From Synchiropus splendidus (lineage: Eukaryota; Chordata; Actinopteri; Syngnathiformes; Callionymidae), in assembly GCF_027744825.2 (NCBI RefSeq), contig NC_071334.1:30567937-30631936 (forward strand): a stretch of 64,000 nucleotides of DNA, written 5' to 3'. Positions 11,588 through 26,225 of the stretch are shown in pieces. The first letter of the stretch is position 1. Every line of letters starts with the position of its first letter. The notes under the pieces were generated by a model. That model searched no databases. It saw only the letters and a list, made by a program, of their open reading frames with translations, and was not told the origin of the DNA. Position numbers and translations under genes: made by a program.

Positions 11588-13717
11588 CTGAAGAAGAGAA
11601 AAGAGGCACGCTGGTGACCAAGTGAAGGACAGAATCACGTCCTTGTGATGACGAAACAACAGTTATAGATCTCAAATGACAGCACCTAACAGGTGGAGGA
11701 GGATCCAGAGCAGGACGGGCAAAATCAGACGGAGAAGTAGCAAATACGTATGAATATTGATGAAAACTGTCAGATTGAGAAAGTGAAGGGTAAAATCAAG
11801 AGCGGCCTGAGGGTTAGAGGGATTATTTGGACGATAATGACGACAGCTCCAGGAATGTTCAATCCACCGTACTGCTCGACTGTATATCACCATGGCTACA
11901 TGCATCATGACGAAAGAGATTCTGGGAAAAGTTTCTGCATGGCGCTGAGCCGCACAGGGTCCTTGTCAGAGCAGCTGGTTAAAGACACATTTGTTTTACA
12001 AGGTATGCACAATGTATTCCATTGTACGAACAACATGTTTGTTGTGCTGAAATTGTCCTACTAATTTATTTATGGCGCCTTCGCACTGAATAAGAGCTGG
12101 AAAATGAGGGAAAAGATTTAAGCCAAATTAATTCAGTCCCAGTGTGGTTAACAGCATCGGAAGGGTTGGATTCAAATCTATTTATAATTTAAAATGTTTA
12201 TGAAACAAACCCATCATCTAGGCGCATAAATTATTCCTACCACTTCCCGTTCTCTTATTCTTCAGTTTTTATTCAGCTAAGTAATTATTTTACTGACCCA
12301 GTTTTAGAGTGGGCTCTTCCATGGATGTTTGGTTAGGACATAAGCGCCTCTACTGATGGAGCATCTTGTGCATGACACACTGATAAAGTGGAGTTTAAAA
12401 GCCACACAGACGAGAGCCAAAACATGGCACTCACCTGTCTCATGCCATCATTTGAATCTCAGTCAATGTGCTCTTGTCACAAAATCATACACTAGTAGCT
12501 AGTATCAAGTTGCTTGTGGTCATTGTCCAGGTCAATTTCCTCAGTAGATGCATTTAAAAGTTCAACTGCACCATAAAGCATATCACCACAGATCACCAGT
12601 GATGTTGGAGAATCGCAAGTGCAATAATGCCATTTAACACATTTTTATGGGCACAGGAGAATGCACAACTTGAGTTCCGTGAGCAACAGACAGTTGTTTT
12701 TATGTTTTTATGATGCTTCTTTCAGGATTTTTCCATGAAAATCATGTGAATATCCCAATGTTGAAGTCCAACTCCATGATGTGTAATCAGTATTTTCAAT
12801 GTTTCCACTTCCTTTCAATACATTTTATCACGTGAGATTTCATCTTTAAAAACAGATCATTTTTGTGATGCCGTGGCGGCTCTTACTTCAGCTGTGGTAG
12901 TGCGCTGCGGCAGTAATAACATGAAGTGTAAACCCTGAAATATCAAGCAGACTGCTCATCAAAAGTACTGGTGGCAGTTTCTTTTGTCATTACATAAGTC
13001 ATTAAATATCAGGACTGGATGTTGTATGTATGACACAAAAAAAAAAATACTGGAGACTCATGTCTGATCCTAGTTGACTGACAGCCGTATTATGAAACAC
13101 ACCATTATTCAGGGAAAAACAGACTCCTTATTAGTCCATCAAAATGTTTCCGAGACTGTATGCAAAGTATCGGAAACAATGCAATATAATAACAAGAAAC
13201 ATGCAAGTATCTCACGTAAATGTCAACTGTAATTAGAATACACTGGAGGAGACTGAAATGAACGTTCATTCATTCATTCAATATATATATTTGTGGCCTG
13301 TTTACAATCAAATGATTCACAAACAACATCGACACAAAACAACGTATGTATAATTTAAATAATAAATACAGTAGTCACTGAATAGGTGCTTCCCATTCTG
13401 ATTTTCACAAAAAATAAATAAATATTTTCAATAAATAAATCAACAAATGAAGATCTACATTCACTTTTAGATTTACCCCCAAATAAGCATACATTATTTC
13501 ATTAAAAGTGAAGACAATACAATTCCATAATGTTTAAGTAAAATAAAATGTTGACATGACGCACTTATGTAGGCCGATTCAATGAATGCTGTACATGTGA
13601 ACTGATAATTTTGAATAGAATAAGAAGAAAAAAAGGGAAACAGTCAAGTTGCGATGAACTAAATGAACCAGAACACACCACCAAGTGTAAAACTGAAAAC
13701 TAAAAAAAAAAAAAAAA

Positions 13718-14105
13718 ACAAAGTGAGGACTGGCCAAAAAGTCCTCACTTTGCCAAAATGACGTCATTCTGTGGATTAAAAACTCATACAGGTTCTCACA
13801 AAGACAGAAGTACAAGAACGCAGACACACACACAGGTTTGTATAGCTATCCTCGTGGGGACATTGCGAGGTTTCTCATTGACATAATGCTTTGTCCAGCC
13901 TCTCACCCTCAACCTAACCATCCAAAACAAATATCTAACCTTAACCAGGACTCTGAACCAAACTTAAACCTAATTATAATGACCCAGTTATTTTGAAGTC
14001 TTCATCCTCAAATTGAGGTTTGGACCCATGGGGACCTTTTGACATCAGGTCCCCATGAGGATAGTGTTTTGTCAAAAATTGGTCCCCACGAGGCAGTATA
14101 AACAA
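13718..14105. repeat. Fish interspersed repeat with 'gtgaggac'/'ggggac' modules
   Basis: It starts with a hairpin: 'caaagtgaggact', an 8-base loop, then its exact reverse complement 'agtcctcactttg' (13718-13752). Further on, 'ctcgtggggacattgcgag' is followed by a C/T-rich 'aacctaacc...aaccttaacc' centre, then 'ggtccccatgagga' and 'ggtccccacgagg'. This set of words in this order is familiar from a widespread teleost repeat. No protein is encoded. The boundaries are approximate. Confidence 0.65.
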
Positions 14106-15084
14106 GCTCACACACACACCACATGGTGGCATGGAAACTGTGCAGCCTTCTGCTTCCTCACACCTCCAGCAGTCTGCTCTCGTTCTCACCATCTACAAAC
14201 ATGTCCGTTTCATAAATCATTCTACTGGGATCAGTACGACATTAATCTGATTTTTCTGATACACCTCTCTTCTCATTGGATAGTGAGGAATCATATCCAA
14301 GATATATTTTGATTGTGAGGAAGAAACAAGAAGTAAAAAGAAAGAAAGATTTGATTGAAGCTGAAGATGTAATTAAATACACTCAGTACCCTACAATGTG
14401 CTTTTTCTTTAAAGTAACTTTATCACAGAAAAAAAGTAAAGGATTCTACATCGATGTTCATTATTCTATCAAAAGGATTTGCCGACACTGTAAGGTTTTC
14501 AAATATGAAAACCCTTTCTCTGGGCTCCCAGGTTGAAAGTCCGTAGTACATTTTAGTTAATGAACACTTTGATTCTAAAACGTTGACAGGAGACTTTGGC
14601 AGGTTCCTGTAGATCATTTAAAGCAGTGTCAGCGGTTTTACTTCCCTCTCCAGTCTGATAATTGAGAAAGAGCAGTGTGTTGGGTCTGGCTGACACATAT
14701 ATGCTCAACACTTCATCCAACTATTCATGAGAAGGGATTTAAGATTTGTCTCAAAAGCAGCATTTCACACTGGTTTATTGGACGATAAAGTACGCCTCAT
14801 TCATCTTACAATCTAACATTTGGAAGAGTACAAACTGTAAATACAGAGTCCAAATAAATAGCAAGAACAACAAAAAAATTATTATGTGTTTTGATAACAG
14901 TACAATTTCACAGCCTCAATTGACAGTCATCACACTGTCATGAGTAGATCAGGAGAGAGGAGAGAACCCTGACTGATTCATTTGATCCTCAGAGTACAAA
15001 CAAAACCTTCAATTAAAATGATAGCTAAACTAAAATCAGACCCATTCCATCACATGATGACATAAAATGTATTTATGTGTTGCG

Positions 15085-15425
15085 TTCTCCCATCTGGACT
15101 ACTGTAACTCTCTGTAAATCTCTATTAACCCTCCAACTGCTTCAGAACTCAGCAGCAAGATTTCTTGGCTCTAAAATATGGCAGCACATCACTCCATTGC
15201 TAACTTCGCTGCACTGGCTCCCCGTCCACTTTAAAATCAACTTAAGATTTTATTGATAACTTAATAAAGCTCATGTTGGCATGGCTCCTGAGAACACTGG
15301 AGAAGTGCTGACCCCCTTTGAGCCAGCCTGGGCACTCAGATCCTTAAGGGTGTCCTGGCTAGTTGTCCCTAAGTCAAGACTAAAATCTAGGGGTGAAAGA
15401 ACCTTCCCCACTAAGGGTCAGGATC
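15085..15425 (+). pseudogene. Degenerate non-LTR retrotransposon (L2-like) reverse-transcriptase C-terminal remnant
   Basis: Translated in pieces on the plus strand this gives 'HLDYCNSL', then 'LQLLQNSAARFLG', 'QHITPLLTSLHWLPV', 'KINLRFY', and finally 'SWLVVPKSRLKSRGERTF'. These are the conserved blocks of the C-terminal region of L2/CR1-type LINE polymerases in fish. The blocks sit in different frames and are separated by stop codons, so it is dead. A frameshift follows 'NSL', and tandem stops follow 'LRFY'. It is inserted in cpped1 intron 2 in the sense opposite to the gene. The exact clade is inference. Confidence 0.8.
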
Positions 15426-18400
15426 TGTCTGTATGAGGAGAGCCAAAGCACCACTTGAACCTCCATATTTGAAATAGTTTAACAAACTTTCATTTTCTGC
15501 GTTGTCATCTGATCTACTTTCGCTTTCGCTCAGAAATTAACCAATGACTCAAATAAAGTATTCTTCATACCATTCTTCTTCCTCCTCTTCTTCTTCTTCT
15601 CCTTCTTATTATTATTATCATACATCAATTTGAGGACAGGGTTTCCGCTACACGTAAACGATCATGGCGCCCCCTCACAGCATGAGAAAAATGAGGTGTG
15701 ACATGAATATGATGGTTTTCTGCATGTTTTTCCATGGGAAAAATCCAGACAGAAACCTCATAATGACTTGCGTTGCTCACAGAATTCAAGTCGTGCATCC
15801 GGCCGGAAAAATGAAGAGACGGACGGCGTGAGGACAACTGCAGATTGAAGAGATATTTATTTCTCATGATTAAAAACTGCTGTTATATTGTCAATATTCA
15901 GTAAATGTCAAAACTTTCCCAATTGCTTCATTGTTTCTCTTCTTTTTTTTTGTTGTTTGTTTTGTTTTGCTTTTTTGACTCCTCCAGAGTTAAAAAAAAA
16001 AAAATCCTGGTAGAAACCCTGCAGCACCTTTAAAAGAAGACAAAAAGCAACTGATTTGCTAACTCCCACAACACAAAGTCTTTTTCATAAGTTATGTATT
16101 AATTGGCTTTATTGATCAACTGTGCGACTGAAAGTTACACCACTTAAATCGCAATGACTAAATAACAGACTTTTCCCTAGAGAGAGGCAAACTTTTAATG
16201 GGAGTCTACGTCCCATTTAGGTCAGGTCAAACTTTTCTCCAGGAAAAGTTGCTTGAGACAGAGGAGCCTGGTAAGCATGACGGCTGCTGCTATGTGAGCT
16301 GAACTCAAAAATATGGTCGGATGGACAGATTGATGCTGGGCCTTATATTTCCAGGGCTCATCTTCCGGCGTCTAGGAGGATATATTTTTTTCAAAGTTGC
16401 ATTTGATCTGTTAAACTCCAGGGTATCCACGAAAGTACTTACAGAGGCTCAAAATCTACATACCGACACTCCCAACCCCCTTGGAAACCTATTAGTGCAC
16501 ATAGGCCACTGGATGATCCTGTTAAATAAGGCTTTAAAAGGCACCTTTCCAGATAACATCCAAAATACTTTCTACAAAAATATGTTTCCAGGCATCTCAT
16601 TAGATCAATGTGTTGTTGCACAGGCTGAAACAATACAAACAGCTGGATGACATGGATGTCCCGAGGAAACCGCTTGTTCACCTTTGTGAGTCTTAAACAT
16701 GTGTGGGCACTCCCAACTGTATCACACATAGGATCCCAGGCAGATTCCCAAGAGACACCCCTTGGCTCCTTTGTAGTGCTCATTAGGAGAGTGGTAAGTC
16801 CAGCGTGTTTCTCTAATCTAATCAGCTCTCTATCCCCCTCTATCCTTCACCCCCCACCTCATCCCCGGCTCTTTATCCTCTTCATTTGTCAGCTTTGAAA
16901 GTAAGCGCGAGAAAGACACCAGAGAGTTGAAGTGAACAGAGGAGAGGCGGAGAGAAAATGGAGTTGAAGATGGAAAAGTCCTTGAGATGAGAAAGGCACT
17001 ATTGGATTCACTGGATAAGAGTTCGAAGATGGATGTGCAATAGTTTTGGAGCAGACAGGCCGGAGAATCTTTGTGTAATTTCAATTACAAAAAGGGATTT
17101 TTGGATTTTTCAGGCCGCAATGGCAGGAGAAAGAGAAATGATGAGGTGAGACAAAGCTTAAATAAAACATCAGTGTCACATTTGTCACAAAGTTGTCCCC
17201 TCTGTGGGTTCAACCCAAACAGGGAGAATGCAAAATTCAATCAAATTGAAACTTAAATTACGATTAATTAAAAAAGAAATTTAAAAAAAAAGAAATGAAA
17301 TAAAAACTCAACATCCGCAGGCTTGGGAGGCTTAGCTCTGTGATCTGTTTCAGTATCTTTGGTCACTCAGAACTTTTTTCCCCTTTAACTATAATTAAAT
17401 CTAAATGGAATCCAACACTTGACATTGTGATTAAACATCACCATTGGAACATTTAGTTAAGTCCTTTTAATATTGCAAAAATATAACATTAAGACTGCTT
17501 AGCATTTATTGAATTGTAGCTAGTCTACTTTATTTACTGAGCCCTTTATTTTTTCTTTAGTCTTTCACATACTGGACACCACTTAAACTTCTATTTATGA
17601 TATAATTTTTTTTACAGATGTAGCACTGTGTCTCAGGGATAGGCATGGTACCACTCGTGGGTCAGAAAAATCGGCAATTGAGGGAGGAACAATGGCAATA
17701 AAAAATTCTGCATCAACATATGCATACGTTGCATACATGTCCTATTTGGAGACCCGAGACTGAGGGATCCTGGCATTAAGTGAACATGGTATCATACATG
17801 AATTGAATGATTGAATTATGTTGGTTGTATTTGAAAATATCAACATTCACACCTCTAATTTGGATGCTTATTCTAGATCCATTTGAGGAAAAAAAAACAG
17901 ATTTGTATGTCTGTGTCAGTAAAAAAAGGCTGTCAAAATAAGGTATGAAGCATCGAGACCACAGCTGTTTACTGAAGAGAGCAAACACACAGGAGGGAAA
18001 GTGAGAAACAGAAGGAAAATACGAATGTGCAAAGCAGGCAGTGGAGAGCTAGAGAAACGTGTGCGAACCGAAAGAAAGTTGCCAATTTCCTGTCAATGAC
18101 AGGCAGCAGTGTTGACAATGCGGGTTGACAGCCAGCTTCCTCTGGCCGCCACCCATTCATTCTGTATTGTAAGTAAACAGTTTAGGGAGAAATGTCAGCC
18201 GAGATACTGAAGGAGCAGCTTTGGCCATAACGTCTACTCCCGCCCTCTCGCCAATGCAGCGGCCCAGAAGCCAGCGGAGTGACGGACAAGGAGAGTAATG
18301 AGAGTGGCAGACACAACCTGCTAACTGAGCTTGACAGTAACGTGGGCAGACGCGGCGACACTTAAGGTCCTGGAGGCTCCGCAGTTTAGTCCTCGTGTTT

Positions 18401-21400
18401 ACACTCGACTATGAATCTGAAATAGAACTTGATATGACCTATAAATGTGATCAGAGGCAGCCAGGGGTAAACAGAGAAGACGCCGTATTAAGTCTAAAAA
18501 GTCTGCTCTGGGGGTGATGAATGCATGAACATTAGCATATATTGCAAACAATGAGTAATGGAAAAAAAAAACAATTAGGAGCAGTGGGAATCCTTTTGAG
18601 GAAAACATGCAATCATAATGACCCAAAATAGTGAGGAGGAAGATGAGCAAGCCAAGCCAAATCTGGGTTGCATATAAATAACCTCTCAGCACTGCCGACT
18701 GCAATAATTACTTTACCTTTTAATTAAATGTAGAACAAGATGAGCTGATAGATGCCGTGAGGGAGGTGCAGCTTCTCAACCTGCCAACCCTCTAGTCTGA
18801 ACCTGGAGGCCAGGTGGCCCGGCGGGCAGGACATGATGGAAACCTAATTGTCATGCAACAGTAGTTTGCATTGACTGGAGGCTCTTACTGTTACATATGT
18901 GAAGCCTGTCAGATGCTGCTGCCTGACAGCTGGACAGAGGAGCACACGCACTTCATTGCACCACTATATACATTGTTATGAACTGATTACATTTGAGAAC
19001 ATGTCTAATACATATATCCACCGTCTTTCACCCAGTCCCTTTTACACTTGGACACTATAAATATTTCAGTAGCCCAGGCTGTATATTTCACCCACATCAG
19101 GTGATGTCGGTTTTACATCACCACCTTGTCCGCTTATCCACCCAAATTTTCACTTGGATTGGAGGTTCTATGAGAGTAGTTTAGCAGTCTTCAGCCTGAA
19201 AATTCTCACAAGGTTAGGTGGGTTTTCTAATTATAAGTCATTCATAGGAATATTGTTAGTATTACGGTATAATAGTCATTCCAACACATGCATCCCAGAG
19301 ACTGTTTGCTCTCCAGTCCTCCAGAGGAATGGTTGTGGTGATCATCATCGAACAACACTGTTACATGAAAGCGTTTTTTTTTAGGGATATTGCATTTTAA
19401 AAAGTCAAAAACCATAAGTTCGTAAATCCAGATGAACCCACCATAACACCAAAATCTACTTACTATTAAGTTGCTCCATTGTGACCTTATCCTCAAAGTG
19501 TTACTGAAACATGGCCATTTTCTGAGAAATGAAAAGAAACTCCTAGTATTATTGTGACCTACACCATTCCATGAATGATGGATGTGATAAATGAACAGAA
19601 TATAGAAAACTGTGTCAGCTGAATAAAAGTGTTTCCTTTGACTCATAAAACAGACTTTTACAGTTTTTCAGTCTTTAGAAAGCCTCTAAGACTGGGATCA
19701 ATATCTAAAATGCTCATCAGCAAAGAAACTCCTAAAGCTCCTGGAGAAAAGCCAGAAGCGCTGTGCTTTTCATAGATAAATATCAGCTGCTGTCATAGGG
19801 GACTAAGCTGTTTACAGACTTTGGCAGGGAAGCAGAGCATGCTAATGTTCCCAGTGTCCTCAAGAAGTAGGGAGTCAAAAGTGAATCATGACCAAACCGT
19901 CACCACAATCTTCCAAAATCAGCTGAAGAAACAAGGGCAACGAGTAATGTCCGCCACTCTTTTTAAAGGTTGATAAATGTGCTTGAAGCTAGCATAAGCA
20001 AGTAGATAAGAATTAAGAACTGACATGCATTATTTACATTGGAAGCAAATGTTTAGGTTGTTGTCATCACTCAAGAAGTATATAGACACTGGAGTTTCCG
20101 TTTTTTTGCGGTGACAAAAGGTAAAATAACAGTTCCCTGGAGAACATTTTTCAGTGTTTGCATGTTGACGTATGTATTTCTCATTATCGCTCTCTTATTC
20201 TGCTCATTCTTCAACATTGTTTGGAAAATTCTTCCGTATGCGCACACACAGTCTCAAAGGCAAGATATAAAAGCAGTTGATCGGTGAGTATAAACAGAGC
20301 AAAACCCAACTTGTCTTTAAAAAGAGTAAAGAGTCATCTATAGGTGACTGCACAGTTTGTAGGAGCAGTGTTTGCATGAGGAGAGATGTGTTGGCAGCTG
20401 AGGTGAAGCTCTCAAGTGGAAGAACCGCCTGCTTCGTTGGGTGTAAACCATAGAGGCTAAGCAGAGTTAAAGCTCACGCAACTGGCATCTGTGTGTCGAC
20501 ATAAGGAAGATAATTGGCTGCTAATCTACTTGATTCCATTATCTTGTTTATTCTGTGCGTATAGCAGCAAGCCTTCTAAATGACTTGCTGTGGTTTGATT
20601 CCTTGTTCTTCTTAGCTGGTGAAGTTCTCACTTGGCAAACAACACTCAAACTGGCAAATACTGAGTCACTGATTCAATTAATCCAATGATGGGCATTTAA
20701 CCTACAAGTCTGCTTTCCGACACTCATCTTATGAAATGTGACTGGGTTGGCCAGATGAGAACTTGACAAAAAGCAACAAATCGATTGTTAACTTTTTCTT
20801 TAAACCTTTCCATGGACTCTGTTCAGAGCATCCACAGCACTGAATGATGTGTGACTGGTGATGGATGATTGCATTTTCAGCTCACAAACTACTAATAATT
20901 GACTAAGTCACAAAATCTATCTGCTATAAGAATGCAAAAGAAATATTTATTTATAAATATAGAGTAATCAATATTAACCTTTAACCTTTGTTGTTATTTC
21001 TCTCTGCAGCAGGTTCAGAAAAAGAGACTACAATTTGGAGGCTGAGGCACAATATGTAATATCAGACAAGTAAAACATAATTAAACCTAAGCTAAACAAA
21101 CCTAAGCAATAGGTCAGTGATTTCCATGTATCGACTAAAAGATCCTCCACAGAGACCTCAGCTTCTCCCACAGCTGAGCAAGTCCGTGGAGGGGGAGCTG
21201 TGGGGACACCGGGGAGTAAATAAAATGCCTGTAATTTCAATGACATGATGTGACAAGGCTCAATCTTGGCAAAATAAAACTTGTAAATTCTCTATTTTAC
21301 CAACCAGCTAGTCTGATGGGTTGACTGGGCTGCATGGCATCATGGGAACTGTTAAGGTTCAAGTCACCATAACTGAGTTTTTTGTGCAGAGTGATGGCAC

Positions 21401-22377
21401 CTCACAGGAACTGTTATTTTAAAACTGAAAAAAAAACATGGTCTCACTTGTTCGCTCCACTATATACCAACTGTGCCTTGGCAATCGACTGGTAGAAGTG
21501 TACTAAAGAATACCTCCCACATGAGCTCAGAACTTTCAGTGACTTCTATTTCTCAAACGCTCCATTACGTTTTTTTTTCCAGATGATGGGGTAGGGTGGG
21601 TTTCGCAAGGGACAGCGCAATAATTAACAGAGGTGTGGAAAGGACAAAGTACTGACGCAAGTTACTCCAGAAAAACAAGCCCCGCTTTTTGTAAGCGTCC
21701 TTTGCATCTGCTTCAAAAGTCATTCTCGCTGTGCCCAACAGTTAACTGTGTAAATGGCTCCTTTTTCATGTGTAACAAGTTAATTTTCAAGAAGATGCAA
21801 TTTATACATTTAAAACCCACATAATTCAGGTGTGCAAGTGCATCCAAAATCAAAAATTAAAAGCACGCAAAAAAAATGGGGGCACTAGAGGGCTTGTGCA
21901 CCCATTATTTCAGCATATCCTCAAACTCATGGTGTAATATTAGGTCTGGAAAGCGGACTTTTGAGTCCTAAACTGACACAGATGGCAGCCTTCAATGTTG
22001 TGCATTGACACAACAGGTTTCCAATTGAAACACATGTCCTGCCTTCTGTGGCATATCCTGATACGGTGGGCAGTGGGTCATGCAGCATATCTGAACACCA
22101 GTGATTATTTGGAAGTGAATAACTGGAACAATCACTCACACTCAAACTGAGACTGCAGTGGATAAACCTAGAGCACCTTGAGTCATTCCACACACTGCAC
22201 GAAATTCCAGAGACGGCAGAAAGACAAGTCAAGGATAGAAGTTTCATGATCAAAGGAGTGACTCCTTCTCTAAAGGAGCTCATAAAAAAAAAAAACCAAA
22301 ACAACCACTATAAATGCTTGAAATGTGAAATCACAGCTTACAACATGAATGTCTTGAATTGTGCAGTATACAAGACT

Positions 22378-23110
22378 ATGGCTTCGTTCACACTGTATGG
22401 CTTAATGCTCGATTTTTGCAACTTGTATGCGTGCATGCAGAATTGAGGACACAATGACGTCACACTAAACAGTAAACGTCTGGCGATTTTGGAGATGAGT
22501 CACCACGTGTTCTACATATTTGTTTTAAGGAGAAGGTAAACACCTGGTTTCGAATGATAGTGGTTTTGCGGCGAGAACACTTCCTTCCATTTTAGTCAGA
22601 GCTTCTCTTTTCTCTGCATTAAACTAGCGTGCAAAGGATTATTCAGGCTGGAGGTCAGATGATGAAAAACAAAAGTACCCGGTACAATTTGAATGCAAAA
22701 AGCTATATGGAGGCTTAAAGCCACACCTCACGCTGAAGCATTGTCATGACAACAGAGTTGGCGGCCCACAGACACAAAGGACGATTATGCTTGAAAGTTG
22801 ACACCACAGACAGCCAGACAGAGCTCAGATATACAATATAAATGATATAGAGAGGAGTCCAGATAAACTTCAGCTGAACCATTGAGACAAAGAGAGTGCG
22901 CGCCGCGGTTTCAACACAAATGTGTACAATGCATCCAGAGGGTGATCTATGCTAAACAGGCTGATCCTACAAAGCTGGTCGTTAATAACTTCAGTTTTGT
23001 TTATACTGTAGTCGTATCGGATACATATCCAATTTAGATCCACATACGAAAGAGGCCTGGGTTGGATTTAAAATTTGGTGGATTTAAAAAGAACAGAATT
23101 AACCTGCAGA
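22378..23110. repeat. Interspersed repeat of the 'cgttcacactg' type (tentative)
   Basis: The left side has 'ggcttcgttcacactgtatg'. The right side has 'cgtatcggatacatatccaa' followed by 'tttagatccacatacg' and 'aagaggcctgggttgg'. These phrases resemble a non-autonomous DNA repeat family common in teleosts. The internal sequence is non-coding. The copy is diverged and the boundaries are uncertain. Confidence 0.45.
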
Positions 23111-23787
23111 GTGAACAGAAGGTCAGCCTTTGAGTCATTTCCGAGTTTGCTTTCATCATCAGTTTTAAAGCTGGAGCCTGTTTTCCAACTTAATATTACA
23201 TATCCTCGGCACATGGAAATCAGTGATCTACACATGCACATGCGGCCTAAGTGCGCACAAATTTCTACTTTCTTCTTAAATTTAGTGGGTGCAGCTTACA
23301 TTCAGTAAGGCTGCGTGATACAGGCAAAAAATAAATAAATAAAATGAAAAATAAATCACAATACATTTTGCCATTCTGCTCATAACACAATAAATAACTC
23401 ACAATAAATATATTTTCCTTCTATTACATGTGTTCGACACATTGCATTGCAGATTGAGCATCATTTTTGAGCGTTTCTTGTGTTAAAACCACCACCATGA
23501 ACCAAAATCGTCCACTCGCTCCACCACTATCGCAAATCAGTGGGGGTTGTCAAACGCAGCAGAGATGGAGTACGCCATCATGGTCTCATCATATTTGCGC
23601 ATGCAAATTGGGAATCAGTAACATGCAAGTCGACTGCTGTGAATGTGCCATGTGCCCATTTTTTTAAAATCAAATTTATTGAGTGATGTTGAATTCTCAT
23701 TGTAGAGACTGTTTACAGTGGTAAATTATGTGAGAGTGAGTAACATTTTGCTCCATCCATCTCGATATGATACTACCGTGACCTCAC

Positions 23788-24006
23788 CTGGCATGGCATG
23801 TACTAGGTCTCCACACAGCACCATGAAGCGTGGCCTTGGTCTGAGCTGGTTGACAGCCTCTACCGCTTGTTTAGTGAGCTGTACTTCCTCTGCCCACTCG
23901 TCTCCTCCTCCATCACAGTCACCCTCCCTCCATGCCTTCATCAAGCCAAGCTGGGGGTCTGCAGCTTGGATGAAGTAAAAGGGACCAGTCCACTCGCGCT
24001 CCACAT
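23788..24006 (-). CDS. cpped1: cpped1 coding exon 2: N-terminal phosphoesterase motifs
   Basis: The exon runs from a TTTCTGCAG acceptor to a GTGAGG donor and covers residues 22-94. It encodes '[20 protein letters not shown]', then a Gly/Asp-rich turn, '[16 protein letters not shown]', and '[13 protein letters not shown]'. '[17 protein letters not shown]' and 'CGDL-HAMPG' are signature strings of CPPED1. Motif I reads D38-P-Q40 where most metallophosphoesterases have D-x-H, which is how I recall the family; D88 in GDL is the second metal ligand. The phase agrees with exons 1 and 3. An in-frame ATG near the acceptor is fortuitous, because exon 1 supplies the true start. Confidence 0.96.
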
Positions 24007-26157
24007 CTGCAGAAAGTTCAACTTAGTGTACTTGAAAGGTTCAACATCAATTTAGCATCACTATTCAAAGCTCACTAACACTGGTGTTACATTGCAAAAA
24101 GAAAAAAACCTTCAAGGATTAGCTGTCATAATGTTAGTCATTCAACACTGGCTGTGAAAGCTTTACCTAGATGTGTTTTCACTGCAAGAAGTGCTGCACT
24201 TGAGAGAGCTGCTGAAAGCCCAGGATGAAGACCAGCAAGGAGCAAAGAGCTGCACATGATCACTGCATAAACAGCTGGCTGTTGTTCAATAACAGGGCAT
24301 CACACTGGCATGACATAATTGAGTTTAAAGAAAATATTTTTAAAAAGAGAAATAAAAATCAAATACATGAATTCATGAGAAACAGGACAAAATAAGAAAT
24401 TCAGATTTTTGCAAGAAAACAGTGACAAAATAGGTGTAAACAACTGTTTCCGCTTCAATTTTTCAGCAAATCTTCGTCCACATGCTGCACAAGTTCCTAC
24501 ACTCACACTCAGCTGAGGCCATTTAGCTGGTAACCATCCTTACTTAATTTGTATCGCTCTCATTCCCAAATGACATTATGATAATTCTGTCCTCCAGGGT
24601 AACTCGAGCAGAGACAAGGAAGCGAAAGAACAACAAGTGTCTCGCTCCTGGGAAACAGAAACGGTATCAAATGATCCTCTCCACATAATTGATGGGACAA
24701 AACCACAAGGGAATGACTTCCTGTGTGTTGCTGAATGCCTACCATCATTGTGATTTTTATGAGCCAAGTCTTATTCCAAATTTTGGGGACTATTTCAGCA
24801 TTTAGCTTGAAGCACAAGTGAATTTTACCAGCTCAGTCATCAATATTTTTGAAATCTATGTTTGGTCAGTTCCCACCCTACCATCCTAAGCGGATATGTA
24901 GTAAGTATATTTATAATACTCCATGCAGAATAGCTTTTACCTTTACTTTACATAAAATGCATGTCTGCGAATGTGCAATGAAGCTGTCACACAGGTTATC
25001 CTGCAGCTTTCATGTATACTGTTTTTATTTACAGTATTACAGTATATATCACATACACAATCTCAAAGACCAGGAGTATGGTCCAACTCAAGTTGGGTAA
25101 GGTAGGAAAATAATGCCTTCATCGTGTTGGTGATGCAACATGGAAAATGGGAGTTAACAATATTCACAAATATAAACTAGTGTTCTTCAAATCTGTGAGC
25201 ACCAAAAGAGAGGCAACTTTAACATGCTACGGCAAGTCACATGTTTCTTCTTCACAGAGAGGGAAACAGGGACATGAGCCCTGAACCCTGACCTTACAAT
25301 ATAACCTTTTTTTATATATATTTTTCTTACTAAAACGCACAGGGAAAAACGTTCTGTAGGGAATGGGGGAAAAAACTGTTGTTAAATGCACATTTTGTTA
25401 CGATGTTGTCACATAATGATTAACAGTTCAACGGCACATAGTGTCTTATTAGGTCAAAACATTCGGCTTCTACCCATTTAAGATGGCCACTGGATAAGGC
25501 ATGGTTGCCTTTGAAAAACAACAGAGGAAAAAAAAACAGGATTAACAAACAAACTGAAGACAATCTAAAACAAATTACATCTGAGGCAGCCCATTTCCAA
25601 ACAACCATGAAAGTTTCATTCAATAGTTATTTGGGCTGAAAAATACGTAGCCAGATATGAACATGTGCCCGTAAGGCAGTGGCCAATGTCACATTTGTGC
25701 TTCAATGCGCAGCTAACAATGGCCAACAACATACCTGGTTTCATGCTTGCCACTGCACCATGTTATGGCACATAAACATATTGTGTGATATTGTGTAATA
25801 TTGTGTATTTCTAAAGCATAAATAACACTCCATACAGCACTTCATAACGTATGAAGAATATAAATAGTATGAAAATAAACCAAGGTGAGATGAGGATAAT
25901 CATGCAACTGAAACCAAAGTTGATGGTTCAATTAATTGTGATTTTCCTTTTCAAGTGGGGTGTAGAACGGCAGAGAAACTATTTGGATATTGGTTATTTA
26001 ATAAGACTCAGCTATGTCTTCTTAAGTTGCAGTTAAGAGACTGGCTCTCTGATGAAGCAGGCAGTTGACCACTGACACATTTATTCCAGATATTTTACTG
26101 ATAGGTGTTCTTACACCTTGTTATTGCAAATAAATTGCATTTACAGAGTAAATAGGC

Positions 26158-26225
<68 letters not shown>

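Larger units (their letters stand above)
11588..23787 (-). other. cpped1: cpped1 intron 2 (12.2 kb)
   Basis: This large intron lies between exons 3 and 2. It contains a fish 'tggggac/gtccccac' repeat at about 13.7-14.1 kb, an L2-like LINE remnant at about 15.1-15.4 kb, and a repeat resembling the 'cgttcacactg' family at about 22.4-23.1 kb. Open frames up to about 134 codons occur on both strands, but none shows a recognisable domain, splice context or codon pattern. I see nothing coding in it. Confidence 0.8.
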
